In this document: positions 46,125 to 58,500 of the stretch, piece by piece
Layout: every line of letters starts with the position of its first letter
Position numbering within the stretch: the stretch's first letter is position 1
Assembly (NCBI GenBank): GCA_947650285.1
Contig: CANTFL010000554.1
Coordinates: 1-64,000, forward strand
Length of the DNA stretch: 64,000 bases
Direction of reading: 5' to 3'
DNA from: Hyaloperonospora brassicae
Lineage: Eukaryota; Oomycota; Peronosporomycetes; Peronosporales; Peronosporaceae
Program-made: the position numbers and the translations under genes
Notes under the pieces: model-generated
The model's database searches: none
Seen by the model: only the letters and a program-made list of their open reading frames with translations
What the model was told of the DNA's origin: nothing

Positions 46125-48070
46125 TTTCTTTTGTAGTGAAATGTATTAGTGTCACTTCGGTCTGTTGGATGGTGTGGTCTGGTTTTGTGTGCGGCTTGAC
46201 GTGTCAAAAAAACAGTTTTTGTCCTTGCAAGGTTGCTGTATACGTACCATGCCGAAGCACTGAGAATGTACGATTGGCAGTTGGGTGCTTGTCAATGCGT
46301 GGTAGAAGTAGCGTCTCGGTAACAGTTGTGCACTGCTGACTGCATGTGAAGTCGACGAAAAAGAGGAGGTTCTGCAAACTGAAACATGGGGCTATAAGAC
46401 CATCGAAGCGTCAAGTCAGTAGGAAGGATAAAGCTGCACACAATGGACGTAGGAATGAACTAGGCAAGCAACGTCTCGTCTGTCAATGAGTGCATACGAT
46501 GCAAAGGAAAGTTTAGTGTCGTGCATCAACCATTCGGCGAGGAACACATTACGAGAAAAGCGAGTAAGAAGGTAACGTATAACTAGAAAGGCAAATGACC
46601 AGCTACATCCTAATACGGTACGATAGGAGAATGGATTCGAAATTTCGAACGCAGAACAGCTTGTTTGACGCGACACTGTACTGGCACCAAGACAAAAGCA
46701 TTGCAGTTGTCCTATGCTGACGCGATGATGGTGTCGTGCGTGCCACGAGCGCTTTGTCCGGTTCATTATTTGTGGTACACTCGTGTCTTGCGTGACTACA
46801 GAACGACAGTTGGGCATGCACAATGTCATGTCTTGCGATGTCATGATATTGTGCATGCCTGAATGTTGTTCTCTTACCGGTGACATCATACTGCCACGAG
46901 ATGATGTCGATGCATGAAGTAGATATTCGGTCGAACACGGCGTACGGTAAAACTGGTGCTTATAAATGATTTTGTAGTAATGGCGATCAAGACATGTCGA
47001 TGTAAGCCAACGACAATGGTGCGAGTGGATTTCTGCTTACACAGATCAAACGCAGGAGCTCTTTCTGATCCACCGCATGCTGTAGACCGCTTTCACGTTA
47101 GGACGGCGGACAACCAAATTCGGTATGTTCTATGCAGCGGCGCAACCTGCTACACTTGACCAGCCCATCCAGAACATTCGAAAGAAGTTTGACGCACCAC
47201 AATGAGCGTGTACATTTATTTACTCGCTTTTGGTTTATATCTCGTCGTGACACAACTTCCATCGTCGTTGCGTATCTGCTGAGGCATTATCAACACCAGG
47301 TGGTAGTCGTGCTTAGTATCACACGGCGCAACATTGAGCCACATTAGCACCTAGCTATTTATTCACATAGGAACATGGCAGTCTTATCTCACGTCTGGCT
47401 GAACGACCAAACAACCAAGAGGACGGTGATAGATGGCTTCAACTTCTTACCTTTCTGATTGATTCATTCGATCACAACTGATGTGTTTTCATCTATGCTA
47501 CGAGCATCAATCACGACGCGCGATTGATACAACTTGGCGCACATCCGAAACCCTTGCGTCGACTCCATCATGAATGGGCCATAAAGCAGACTGGACGACT
47601 TCTTTGAAAGTCCACTGGGTGTTGACTTCCTAGCAAACGTACGTTGCGCCACAACTCAGCCCTCGAAAAGTGTCAAGTGGCACGAACCGTCGACTGCCAG
47701 TTGTATCTCTATGAAGGGCAGTTAACAACCAGTCGATTTATAAGTCTCTTGCCTCATCCAGCTCCGTATTTACATGTAAGGGGCATTAACGTTATCCAAA
47801 TATCATCAGAACCCACGATTTTGCTAGCGTGGGTATTTGACATGGAGCATCAACTACAAAACGGCCACGACACACGCCGTAAAACGTCTATCACTGGATG
47901 GCCAAAGTAGCACAATGCCACGTTTCTTTACTGGTCTTTTTCACTTTTCTGTAACAAGTGCTTTGTTTCCATGAAAGTTTGGTCCCCGCCGTATGGTAAA
48001 CATTTATTTGTATGTGGTCCAAAACCAGTGGCTCCCGTTGTCTCAAGGGTCAAGAAGCCAATTCTTTGCC
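46125..48070. other. Intergenic region between RRP7 and glutaredoxin 2
   Basis: Shared upstream region of two divergently transcribed genes, about 2 kb. I see no gene. It contains the inverted repeat at 46813-46859. Short open frames lack recognisable content. Confidence 0.4.
46813..46859. repeat. Hairpin-forming inverted repeat
   Basis: Arms GGCATGCACAATGTCATG and CATGATATTGTGCATGCC pair over 16 of 18 positions around an 11-base loop. No transposon or gene can be tied to it. Confidence 0.6.
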
Positions 48071-48835
48071 ATGCCGGACGCGTCGAAGGGCTTTGGTCCC
48101 TTTGTCATCGGCTCTGCAGTCGGCGCGGTCGCTATGGCGCTTCTCCTTCGACGTCAGCGAACGAAGCTCCAGAAGGCTCCTCTCAAACTTTACATTTACG
48201 ACCACTGCCCATTCTGCGTGCGTGCCCGAATGATCTTTGGCCTCAAACAAGTGCCCCACGAACTCGTTTTCCTGGCCAACCACGACGAAGCTACGCCTAT
48301 CGGTCTAGTGGGCAGCAAACAGGTTCCCATTCTCCAACTGCCTAATGGCAACGCCATCGCCGAGAGTATGGACATTGTCCAGTACGTGGACGATCACTAT
48401 GGCGGTCCGGCCGTGCTCTCTCCGTCGGCCAATAGACCTGAACTTGAGCAGTGGATCACGGACACGGCAAACGTATTCCGACTTTTGTACCACCCGCGTT
48501 TTCACGCTGCTCCGTTTGCTGAGTTTGCTTTACGGGAGAGTCGCGAGTACTACCGTCTGAAGAAGGAGAAAAGCATTGGCCCGTTCCACGACGCACTGGC
48601 CAAGACGCCAGCGCTTGTGCAACAAGCGAACTCGTATCTAGAGCAACTGGTTGCAATATTTCACGCGAAGCACTCAGTAAATGAGACGCTGAGCTACGAC
48701 GATATCGACTTGTTTGGCCGTCTGCGCGGGTTGACACTTGTTCGTGACTTGAAGTGGCCCCCCCAGCTCCGCGAGTACATCGACTACATGTCGAAGGAAG
48801 CGGACATTCCGTTGCTGGATGCTATGGCCATGTGA
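48071..48835 (+). CDS. Glutaredoxin 2 (GrxB-type, GST-fold) with N-terminal membrane anchor
   Basis: 254 residues, no intron. Residues 8-27 (FGPFVIGSAVGAVAMALLL) form a likely transmembrane anchor. From residue 38 the sequence follows bacterial GrxB: LYIYDHCPFCVRARMIFGL with the redox pair CPFC, VGSKQVPIL, ESMDIVQYVDDH, and an alpha-helical C-terminal domain with DDIDLFGRLRGLTLV and a final LLDAMAM. GrxB proteins reduce glutathione-mixed disulfides and are GST-like in fold. I chose the start at 48071, because an in-frame upstream ATG-like extension to 47993 adds unstructured sequence. The close match to a bacterial family suggests transfer, but only phylogeny could show it. Confidence 0.85.
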   Translation: MPDASKGFGPFVIGSAVGAVAMALLLRRQRTKLQKAPLKLYIYDHCPFCVRARMIFGLKQVPHELVFLANHDEATPIGLVGSKQVPILQLPNGNAIAESMDIVQYVDDHYGGPAVLSPSANRPELEQWITDTANVFRLLYHPRFHAAPFAEFALRESREYYRLKKEKSIGPFHDALAKTPALVQQANSYLEQLVAIFHAKHSVNETLSYDDIDLFGRLRGLTLVRDLKWPPQLREYIDYMSKEADIPLLDAMAM

Positions 48836-50656
48836 TGAGGAGGGACTTCGAATGTAGACAGCTGCAGATGAAAGACAATGGATGACGCTGAGCTTATGAA
48901 AGTCAATCGAGGCCACTTGAGACAAACGCGTGTTCGTGCTTCTGCGCTGTTTGCTCGCTGAACGTTGTGCTTTGATGTAGCTTACAAGTTCTAGCAGAGG
49001 ATGAGGGACTATCAGGCGGCTCACTCTGATGGACACTCGTCTTTGAATGACAATGGACTGATAGTACGCTTCTGCAACAGGTGTGATCTCTTCCATCGCC
49101 GCTACTTTGATACGTGTCTTAAATATAGTGAGTCGTTCAGGTAACTCTCGGCGTTCGTAGCTGGCGTCACACCTAATCGATCGTCTTCGACACGCGCCGT
49201 CAGTGGGTCGTGACTCAATAGCTAGAGTGTCTTACATATATCCTGACGTGAGACACGCATAACGTACCATAATGACCTAGTGACCCAGTGTTCGCAGGCC
49301 CATTTGGCGCGCCGCGCCCATGGGTAGGTAAAGAACATAGCCGTCAAAAACCAATTATTGCCGTGTGTCTATCATGCTACTGAAAGGTCCAATGAGTCTT
49401 CGTCACATCATGTCTCCATAATCAGGAGTGTATCTAGGTGCAAACACTTCGGTTAGCAAGGCTACAAATCGAGTACACGAGCGCCATAAGTAGTGGAGTT
49501 GGGCCTAAGAAAAGCTACTACATTGAGAGGTCAGACTTCAGTATCGACGGAGCTGACGTGGCCAATAACGATCAACTATCGCCAGCACTGTTCGACTGAG
49601 TCGGACTGGCCCAAGACGCCATCCGTTACAGCTTGATCGAAGACAGTTATCTGGGAAATACGACTATCTAAGGTGAGACACAAGACTTGCAGCTTCTAAA
49701 TTCTTCGTGACCCTTAAGCTATCGATGGTGGATGAGGGACTCTCGTTTATACGCCGGTTGACAGTATTTTTGTGTATAAGGGTACGTGCAGGTACGCGTT
49801 TGCGCCTCGAATGACTACTGGATAAACAAGTGCATTGACTGTGTAAAATGGCAGGCACGTCAAAACATTCGAGTATCGATGGAGAAATCCGTTTTGCAAA
49901 ACACTTCAGATAAGGAGGACAAAAGGTCTGCGACGATAGAGTCGTCACGGTAGGAAGTCCTATTCGTCAAGGACATGTTGCAGCACGTGCTCAAAACACC
50001 GAATGAATTATGACGATGACAATGTCACTTCAAAGTCAATTACCGAACAGTAACAACTAAACATCATGCGCGATCTGCTTTTCTCACACTTAATTTGTGG
50101 TTTGCGGTACAGAGGCTCGGTTATGCTTATGTCAGGCACGTTGGACTATTGTCGATCACAACTCAACTTGAAGCTAGTGGCTGCCTTTGCTATAATTTTT
50201 TTCAAAAACTTATCTTACGTGTTGTGTGTGATCTAATATCACACGCTGTATAAAATCTCTACGACAGGTAGCTATAAAGTACGCTACGGCGCCCAGCAAC
50301 TTTTCTTGCGCGAACCTCATCTTCGTTGAACAAAAGAGATAGACATAGCTGAGACAGATACATAAGGAGCTAACCTTATTTATACCGTGACTTCATCTAC
50401 TTTAACAAATTAAATTAGAAACGCGCTGACAAGACTTCATATCCAACTCTTTATCAAATATAAAATGATTTTTTACTATCAAAAACAAAACATACTGTGA
50501 AATAGGCCACGTCGATGAGTAGCGACCCTTAAAGAGAATGATATATACAATTGCTCTCTGACACAGATCTGCCAGCATGTATATATATATATGCATATAT
50601 ATATGCATTCAGCTTTTGGTCGAAAGTATCATATTGTTTATAGCACGTAAGATTTT
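48836..50656. other. Gene-poor, AT-rich stretch
   Basis: No gene supported. It ends with an (AT)n tract at about 50579-50606 (with internal TGCAT). Confidence 0.35.
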
Positions 50657-52999
50657 GATATTATATAAAATATGTACCAAGATAATCAACAAATGAGAAT
50701 TATACCACAAAGATAAAAATACAAAAAATATACCAAGCCTGTTCACCAAAATATACCAAGCCTGTTCACTAAAATATACCGAACCTGTTTACTACACGCA
50801 GCATTATACATCCTCACTGAGTTAAATAACCAGTCATTTTTGGCAAAATAGACCATACTGCCACGTGGAAAACAATTAATGTACCACCTCCTCTACCTTT
50901 TGTTGACCACACATTAGCACTTGTAATTTTGCGCACATCGGATGTAAAGCGATGACGAGAAGCAGCATGCTAGCAGCTTCTTCGAAAAAAGGTGTTACAG
51001 TAGCAAAAGCGACATCATTCAAGCTGTAATTGAGAACAGCCGACAGTGGAACCGGCCGTATCGTGTTGTCTCAAGTGATAAGCGATGTTACTAAGCTGTG
51101 TGCACCCAAGATGACTGTTCGTTTGTGGTGCAGTTTGCCATTTCACCAACATGTGGCCCTCCGTCTAATTTTGCTTCTCACTTTTGTCAAGTTTCGAGAT
51201 CATCCAAAGCACCTCGTAGATATGCCACTGCGAAAAAAATGGATGTAACCCTGCAGTCCGAGATATGGCCATGACCTTTGGCAAGAAAATTACACCCTTG
51301 ATGATCCAAATGAAGTTGAAGAATGAAGGGATTTCCGTATCCTTTATGAACTGTTTACACGAGATTAAAAGGTTAAAGATCGACTTATTCGGCAGTGATA
51401 TTGAGCAATACAACCTCATTCCATCCTACATGGTTGGACTGAATGATCGAGGTCACGAAACGGAGCTCGAAATCGTAAATGATGCGTTTTTGCGATTGTG
51501 TGTCATTTTACGAGAAGGGATGAAAGTTTATAAGCCATACAGCGAGCGTGATTTGCCGTGGATGGCACCTTCCTGAAGACTTCCATCGGTGGGGTCCTTC
51601 TGGTGGCTTGATTTCGCAATGGTAACAACTAGATCCAAATTGTTGGGGTCGCTATTGTCTCGGTGGAGAATGAAGATAATTGGACTTGGTTCATGAATTC
51701 CCTACTCTCCCACCCCCAACCAACTCCAGCCTTCATGATATCTGATAGGGACAAGGGACTTACGGATGCGGTTCAGACAACTCTAGCAGACGTCCCTTAC
51801 TTGTTTTTGCTTTCGGCTTCTGATGAAGAATTTTACAAGAAATACAAGTCGAAGAAGTTGAAGGATTTGGTGTGAATATTGGCTTGCTCGCAGACAAAGG
51901 TTGCGTACGAGAAGGCGGAAACAGACGTTACTAGCTTGGACAAAAGTGCGTTGGCGTGGCTTTAAGTTGTTGCCCTGATAATTGGTCAATCATATCACTT
52001 CCCATTTCCAAGGTACGAAACCTTGATATCAAATAACGTGGAAGCTGTAAATAGCGCGTTCAAGAGTATGCGAAGTAGTCCAATTAGCGACTGCTATATG
52101 GAGATTTAGCGTTACGTGGCGAGTAAGTGAGCTAAAAACGTAAGAAAAGTGAAAGGGTGGAGAGTACTATCTCCATACGCATCTCGCAAGGTGGAAAAAC
52201 ACTAGCTGCTGCAGCTTGGGGTGAAATTGATGTGAGCTCTACCTCATTCTTCGTGATCGCAATCCGGTCGGGTGTGGGGATTAATCCGGTGAAGTTTGCA
52301 GTCCAATTTTGTGACAAGGTTGTTCGGTGCTCGTGTGAATATTCGAGGATGTTAGCTCTCCTTGCGTTCATGCTCTAGTTGCGCTCCAGCACACTGAAAA
52401 TCTTGCCAAAATGATAGCGTATTCTCATGACTCGTGGAAATCAAAGACGCTTGAAGCAGCCTATTTGACGAGACTACACGATAAGATATTGCGGCTAGTG
52501 TTGAAAAATGCCCTGACAAGATGTGTGTGTACCGCCCCATCGATATCGAAAAAGGGAGAGCGCCCAAAGTAGAAGCGGATCCCATCTTAACTAGTAACTG
52601 ACAAAACGGATAAGCGCCAAACCGGAAGATGTGGAATATGCAAACATTTAAGTAATAATCTTAGGACATGTCCAAGCGTAGTCGCCTGATTGAATTTTAC
52701 GTCATCGCTAATACGTATTGCATACTGATCAGAGGGTTTTTCTCAAGGCAGGGTCCCTCGCTAGAATTTCACAGAAATGAAATTAAAAATTATTGTGATG
52801 GACACACGGAGGATCGCTATCGTGACGTACGTAACTACATGATTTGATTGAATAGAACTTCGTTTAAACCTATTAGTACCGAATAAATAGGGTATGTGAT
52901 TTTGCCTATAAAAACAGGCTTGATAATTATTATGTATGATCGATCTTGTGGTACAAATGTTTGTTGCTAATTATCTTGGTATATATTTTATATAATCCC
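50657..52999 (+). mobile_element. Decayed Mutator-like transposon
   Basis: Inverted termini are visible: the left end from 50657 (ATTATATAAAATATGTACCAAG) and the right end to 52999 in reverse complement (ATTATATAAAATATATACCAAG), with weaker pairing for about 100 bp, including CAAGCCTGTT. The outer 9-mers TAAGATTTT (50648-50656) and TTGGATTTT (53000-53008) match at 7 of 9 positions, which suits an old 9-bp target duplication. Near the left end is a 23-bp direct repeat in three copies (about 50729-50797, ATACCAAGCCTGTTCAC). The transposase inside is broken. Confidence 0.7.
51030..52690 (+). pseudogene. MULE transposase relic
   Basis: Plus-strand pieces in order: 51265-51576 (MTFGKKITPLMIQMKLKN), the catalytic region at 51663-51875 (NEDNWTWFMNSLLS and FMISDRDKGLTDAVQTTL), then NNVEAVNSAFKSMRSSPI near 52030. 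A C-terminal zinc knuckle lies at about 52628 with CGIC and a final C, but with Asn where the motif has His. At least six in-frame stops or frameshifts separate the pieces. MULE family transposases carry this order of core, NxxExxN-like block and CCHC knuckle. Confidence 0.7.
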
Positions 53000-55541
53000 T
53001 TGGATTTTAGAATCAACCATAGAATATTATTAAGTTGCTAACAAACTGAGGCTTATCTGTGCAGCATGCATATATGTCTAAGGAACTTTTTCTGTATATG
53101 TTTAGTTTGGATAGAAAAAAACTTATCTGAATGACATTATAGAAATATGTACTGTGAAATAATACTTATATTCATGAAATAAAATTGTGATTTTCTTTCT
53201 ATTAAAAATAAATCTATTGATTTTTAGTAGGTCACCTAAAAACACCACCCTATCTCACGTGTTAGCTATAGACCACTGCCAAAAGCATACCAGCTTTCGC
53301 TATTCCAACCCAACGCAAAGAAGATGATGCTTCCAGCTTATGACGTGCGCGCCGTTTGTAAGGAAATATGGTGCATTTCAGAAATACTGAGATGCATGAC
53401 AGCAAATTCATTGAGCGCAGCTTCTATCGTTGTGCTTACACCACCTCTTTTTGTTCGTACATACAAACGTGTTTCGTCGTTCGTGAGATCCCTTTTTCAA
53501 GTTGCGGTCGAATAACAGTTGCTGTGGCATACGATTTTTGGAATTCTATGTAGACGGTTAAAGCAACACACTTATTGTAGTGTGGCTATGACCGCAAGCG
53601 CAAACTGGTAGTTGCTGCTATAAGACTGAATACACAATCAAGGCAATATGTACTCGTTTGGACAGCGTTATAGATTGGCTAGCAACAGGCGTAAGCCTCC
53701 GGCATTCTGTAATTTGCACGGCTTCAACCTTGTTTGAATGTGTCCATCTCAGAATACTTTCTTTGGCGCGAAAGACCACCTGGTACACTTAGCGCCGGTA
53801 GCTTTACTAATAAAGGCACATAATCGTTCTTTCAATGTTGCGATGGTAGTAAGTGGTTGCTTAGGTCATTCATGCTCCAGTGCTAGCGCACACTGCTTCA
53901 ACAAGAGATGGGCAGACACACTTTGTGCGGCACCAAATCGTCCCATATTACAAACCGACTCAGCACATACATATGTGTTTAGAGCAAATGTCTCTAGTTC
54001 TCGCTACACGCTATAGGACACCCATGTAGCGATAGAAGCACAAACCTCTGACTGGGATGGGCAGCGAGTGGCAGTAGTGCGTTACGATTTGCTGTCGCTT
54101 TGCGCTTTTGCCGACTTGATAGGCTAGCATTGGGCGACAGCTCGATGCTAGTCACACCACACGATCGATTGGCTTGTGACGAAACAGCATTTGGCTCACT
54201 TCGAACGCAAGTGCTGTGTAGGACACAGAGCTTTTACATGCTTGTCAAAGCGCAAACGTAATTACGCCGTGCTTTTTACAGCTTACGCCGCGGGTGGGGT
54301 TTGTTGTGCAACATTGCTGTAAATAGTCTAAATTCAGTACGTAGTTCAGTCAGTTGTGCCGCAGATGATCTCGAAGGGTCCAAGTGACGATTGGAATGCA
54401 TCACTATCTTTCGGCCGAGGGCTCCAACCTGTGGCGACAATACCTCTTGCCAGATCTGATGGATCTTGGTTAGTACCAACCCGCAGATAACTACAGGCCG
54501 ACTGAATCGACGCAATATATGGTCCCGCGCAGCTTGATCTCGAGCTGAGAACATTAAAGTTGCTCAGTCCGAAACGTGCGGTGCGGGTTTATCTTCGTTC
54601 ACCTCACCTCTCGACACCGTAGAACCTCGTATGCTTCCATCATACAGGAGATGACCGATCCCATTCTTCTACTAGCTACTCTACCTGTATGTGACACATA
54701 CGCAAAGTCTCTCCATTGTCTCGAGTCGAAGAGCGCGCACATGTCTTCAGTTTCGCGCACTGCTTTCTAGATGATGACGCATGCCATCGTCTCGACACAA
54801 TAGTTATGGCCGATACGAGCAAGCGCATATGTAAAATGTACGCCCAATCATCTGTGTAATCCTGCGATATCAACGTAGGCCTGAAGGTATCACGTACCCG
54901 TCAGGTCTACGTTGTGGTCGCAGGATGACATGCTCTTTCTTCGATCCACTGTATCAATACGTAAAAGTTGCAGGTTGCTGTCAGTTGCCACGATCGCAAC
55001 AGCGGCCGTCTGACGTACGATGCGTGAAAGGACTGTGGGCACTGTGTTGCGGGTCAATTCAGGTAGATAGTTGGTGTGATGGTTGGTCCCACACCTGAAC
55101 ACCTGTACCTTGTACTCACCGGATATCGCTTCGAACACGCGCAACTGCAACGCGGTTGTCGATCGTTATGCCGTTTGACGCAAGTGGAAGCAAACGTCAG
55201 CGGTGCCGTTAACCCCCTTCAGATCGTTCAAGTGGCAGAGCAATGGCGAAGAGGATGACACGTGACCCATTGCGCACCAGAGCGTCAGCCACATGCAGCA
55301 TTTGGATACTCGTCGCACTGAAAAAAAGCCTTTTTTCAACACCTGTCAGACAAAAAAGTGCCCTCACTCGACAGTCGTCCACAAAGCTGCGCGTCGTCGT
55401 CCTCAGTTTCGCGACAACGAGACTTTCGCTCAGCGATTGAGACGTCGCGGCCCTCTCGACGCGCCAGTGGGCACGGAAAGAACGCCGACGCCCGACCGCC
55501 TCTAGTGCCTCTCCAGTCCGTCCGTCCGCCCGTCTGTCGGT
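53000..55541. other. Gene-poor stretch upstream of the Fic gene
   Basis: No gene supported. Open frames at 53738-54016, 54276-54554 and 54890-55150 show no domain. The last 350 bp are likely promoter and 5' untranslated sequence of the Fic gene. Confidence 0.35.
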
Positions 55542-58500
55542 ATGGAGCTCGACTCGAGTCTGCGCGCCCCGTCGCCCTCGACGGCCATGTGCTATGCCGC
55601 AGCTGAAGGCGACTTGAAAGCCGTACGCCGACTGCGCGAGGAACATGGCGCGGACGTCAATGCCGTCGACGCGAACAGGCGGTAGAAAACCCTCATCCCG
55701 TCGGGGGTTGTTTATTGGCTTGTTCCACATATGTGTCTGCCTACACAGCCACACATACACGTTCAGTCGTTCGGTCACTCACGCTCTTCTGTCCTGCGCG
55801 CGTGCTGTGTCTGTCCCGTCTGCCAGGACGCCACTGCATATCGCCGTGTGCAACGAGCACGTGGAGATGACGAGCTATTTGCTGCAATGCGGGGCCAATG
55901 CTGAAGTGCTGGATCGACGGGGCCGCTCTGCTATCGACTGCGCAGTGGAGACACGAAATGTAGCCATCTTGCGGCTCCTGGAACGCGCCCACCATGGCAA
56001 AGTTCCCGTGTTTGCCACGCCATTTGGGTCCTCCGACGAGAGACGCGAGATCAGACGGTCCGACGGTTGTGATTGACAGGAAATAACGTGTGGGCTCACG
56101 GGACTGATGCTGCTTGTTCTGATGTCACACTGACTGTTCCAGATGTCCATCGAGATCCGATGTTGAGGGGTTCTTTCAAGCTGTTCAGCAAGGCAATACG
56201 GATCAAGTCAAGCGCTCGTGGCTCAGCGGCATGGAAGTGAACGTGGCCGACGATCGTGGACGCACGTCGCTGCATGTAGCCGTTGAGAATGGACAGCTCG
56301 GGGTCATTGAGTTACTGCTGTCGGCCGGCGTGAACACGGACGTGGCGGATGCGAGCGGACGGTTGCCAATCACCATTGCGCAAGAAAAGCAGCAGCTTGG
56401 CATTTTGGACATGCTGCACACGCATCAGAAGAAACTTCTCATGAGTCACCACGTGAAGAGCAGCGAAGAAGCGCGAAATATTGCACTTGCATTTCGAGCT
56501 GCTAAACGAGGAGAGATGGAGAACTTGCAGCGACTGGTGCCTGCGGTAGTGCGACCAGATGTAGAGGATTACGACATGCGAACGTTGCTGCATGTAGCGA
56601 GTGCTGAAGGACAATTGCAGACTGCCAAGTACTTGGTCCAGTGCGGCGCAAACGTAAACTTACTTGACCGATGGGGATCTTCACCTTTGTCGGAGGCAGT
56701 TGATTTCGCCCACAATGAGCTGGCAAGGTTCCTTACTGCAAATCGTGCCACAGCGTGTGGATTTCGAGCGACAGTAGCTGTCGACCACATTGACACTGCG
56801 ACGCTGGATGAAGCACTAGAGTTTACGCTTCGAGTCATTACCCGGGTGAGTGATGAAGTGTTAGTGCATTGGATATGTCTAGGTGTTACTTGCGCTATTT
56901 CTAATCAGGAGGTCTGGTACAGGACCCGTGGCTGATTGGACAAGTGCGTTGCCCGGTGATGGACGACGACAATAGTTGCCTCTTGCTGATGCACAGTATC
57001 TGGCAGAAAAACAGCTCTGCGACGCAACAACAGCGCGAAATGAGGTCCGCTTTGTCTCCTAGATCGCTGAAAGACCGTCCTGTTGACACCGCAGCACTGT
57101 GGGCTAGTGCCATTCAAAGGTATCGGAAGGTGTCTTCTGCGGTGATGATTGATCCCGGCCAAGGACACATTGGAAACGTGTACTGCAGCCAACAGCCAGC
57201 TTGGCTTGAGACGCACAAAGCGCAGCAGTCAGGCTTCTTCCTCCTGCCGCATGCTCGACAAGCGGGGTTCCAAACAATCGTCTCTGTCCCGATGATTTGC
57301 AAGATGTCAACGATTGCAGTGATATCGTGGTATTCTGACCGCAGTATCTCCGAAGACCAGCATGAGTTGCAGCGAATTCAGCGGGTCGTTCGGTCGGTGA
57401 TGATCCTGTCTACGCTCCGACAGGAACTGCAGACTGCAGACTCTTTTACAGTTGGTGTAGGGCGTATCTCCCAATTTCAGTATTGTCAGATGCTGGATAA
57501 TGCCATTACCGCAAACGGGGAGCTTACCGACTCGTCCATATTGCGTGAGGATCGTGAGTACCACGCACGTTTCTCCCCGTTTGTCTTGCTGCACACTGAC
57601 GCGTTGTGATTTTGTTGTTGGTTGCTAGTGGACGTTTGTGACACCATGCCACTTGCACTAGAATGGGGCTTGTTTGACACGGTGGACAAGCTGGCAACCT
57701 CGATGAGCAGTGAAGACCACACAGCGGTCATCTCGATTTTACGATCGCTAGTGATGTTGCTTTGCAACGGGCTCTTTGATGATGTCTTTTGCTTACCCGG
57801 ACCTGGTGACCGGCTCGAGCTGCTTGACGAGGCATCGCTCAAGCGCTTGGTGGAGGAGTGCGACGGCAAGATTCGAACCAAGTGGGCCCTGCTTGGACAC
57901 GTGAAGTACTATCTGCAGTATTTGTACGCCGTGAGTCCTACGGAGGCTGAGCTGTTCGGCGATGTGTATGAACTCTTTAACAAGGTGGAGCAGTATTCAA
58001 ACAAACAAGCTCCGAGTGATGAAAAGACAAAAAGCGTCGCCATGCATTCGATCGAAATTGACGATGCGGAGATTGATGTTGGCCCGGACACATCACTTCC
58101 TGCCGAGTCTGCACAGCTCGCTGTATCCGAGTGTGTCTTGTGCAAGTTCAACGTTTCGGGTGAGTCGCTTTTATGATGTTGTCGATTCATGGTTATGTGT
58201 ATACTTGACGTGGTGCGATATGTAGGACACATTCATCCGGGTCAGGAACAGAACACCGCGATACCTGTTTCGGTTGAAAAGACTTCGTTGCAGGCGAAAT
58301 CATCGCAGTCTCCACATGGTAAAATGGTGTTTTGGAATATCTTGTAGCGTCAAGACCTTATGTTTTACTTAATTGTGTGTGTCTCACTAGGCAAAGCTTT
58401 GTTCGGTCACCCAGAAAATCCGAAGTCTCCCGTGTATCGGCAGATTGAACAGGTCAGTTTTGCCATCGTTTTGCGTTTTTCGCCATTTTGCTGGAGTGCT

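Noticed and set aside
55682..55826. Stop codon after the first ankyrin exon as a sign of a pseudogene
   Set aside because: A phase-consistent intron (GTAGAA donor, CCAG acceptor) removes it and restores the ankyrin motif RTPLHIAV.
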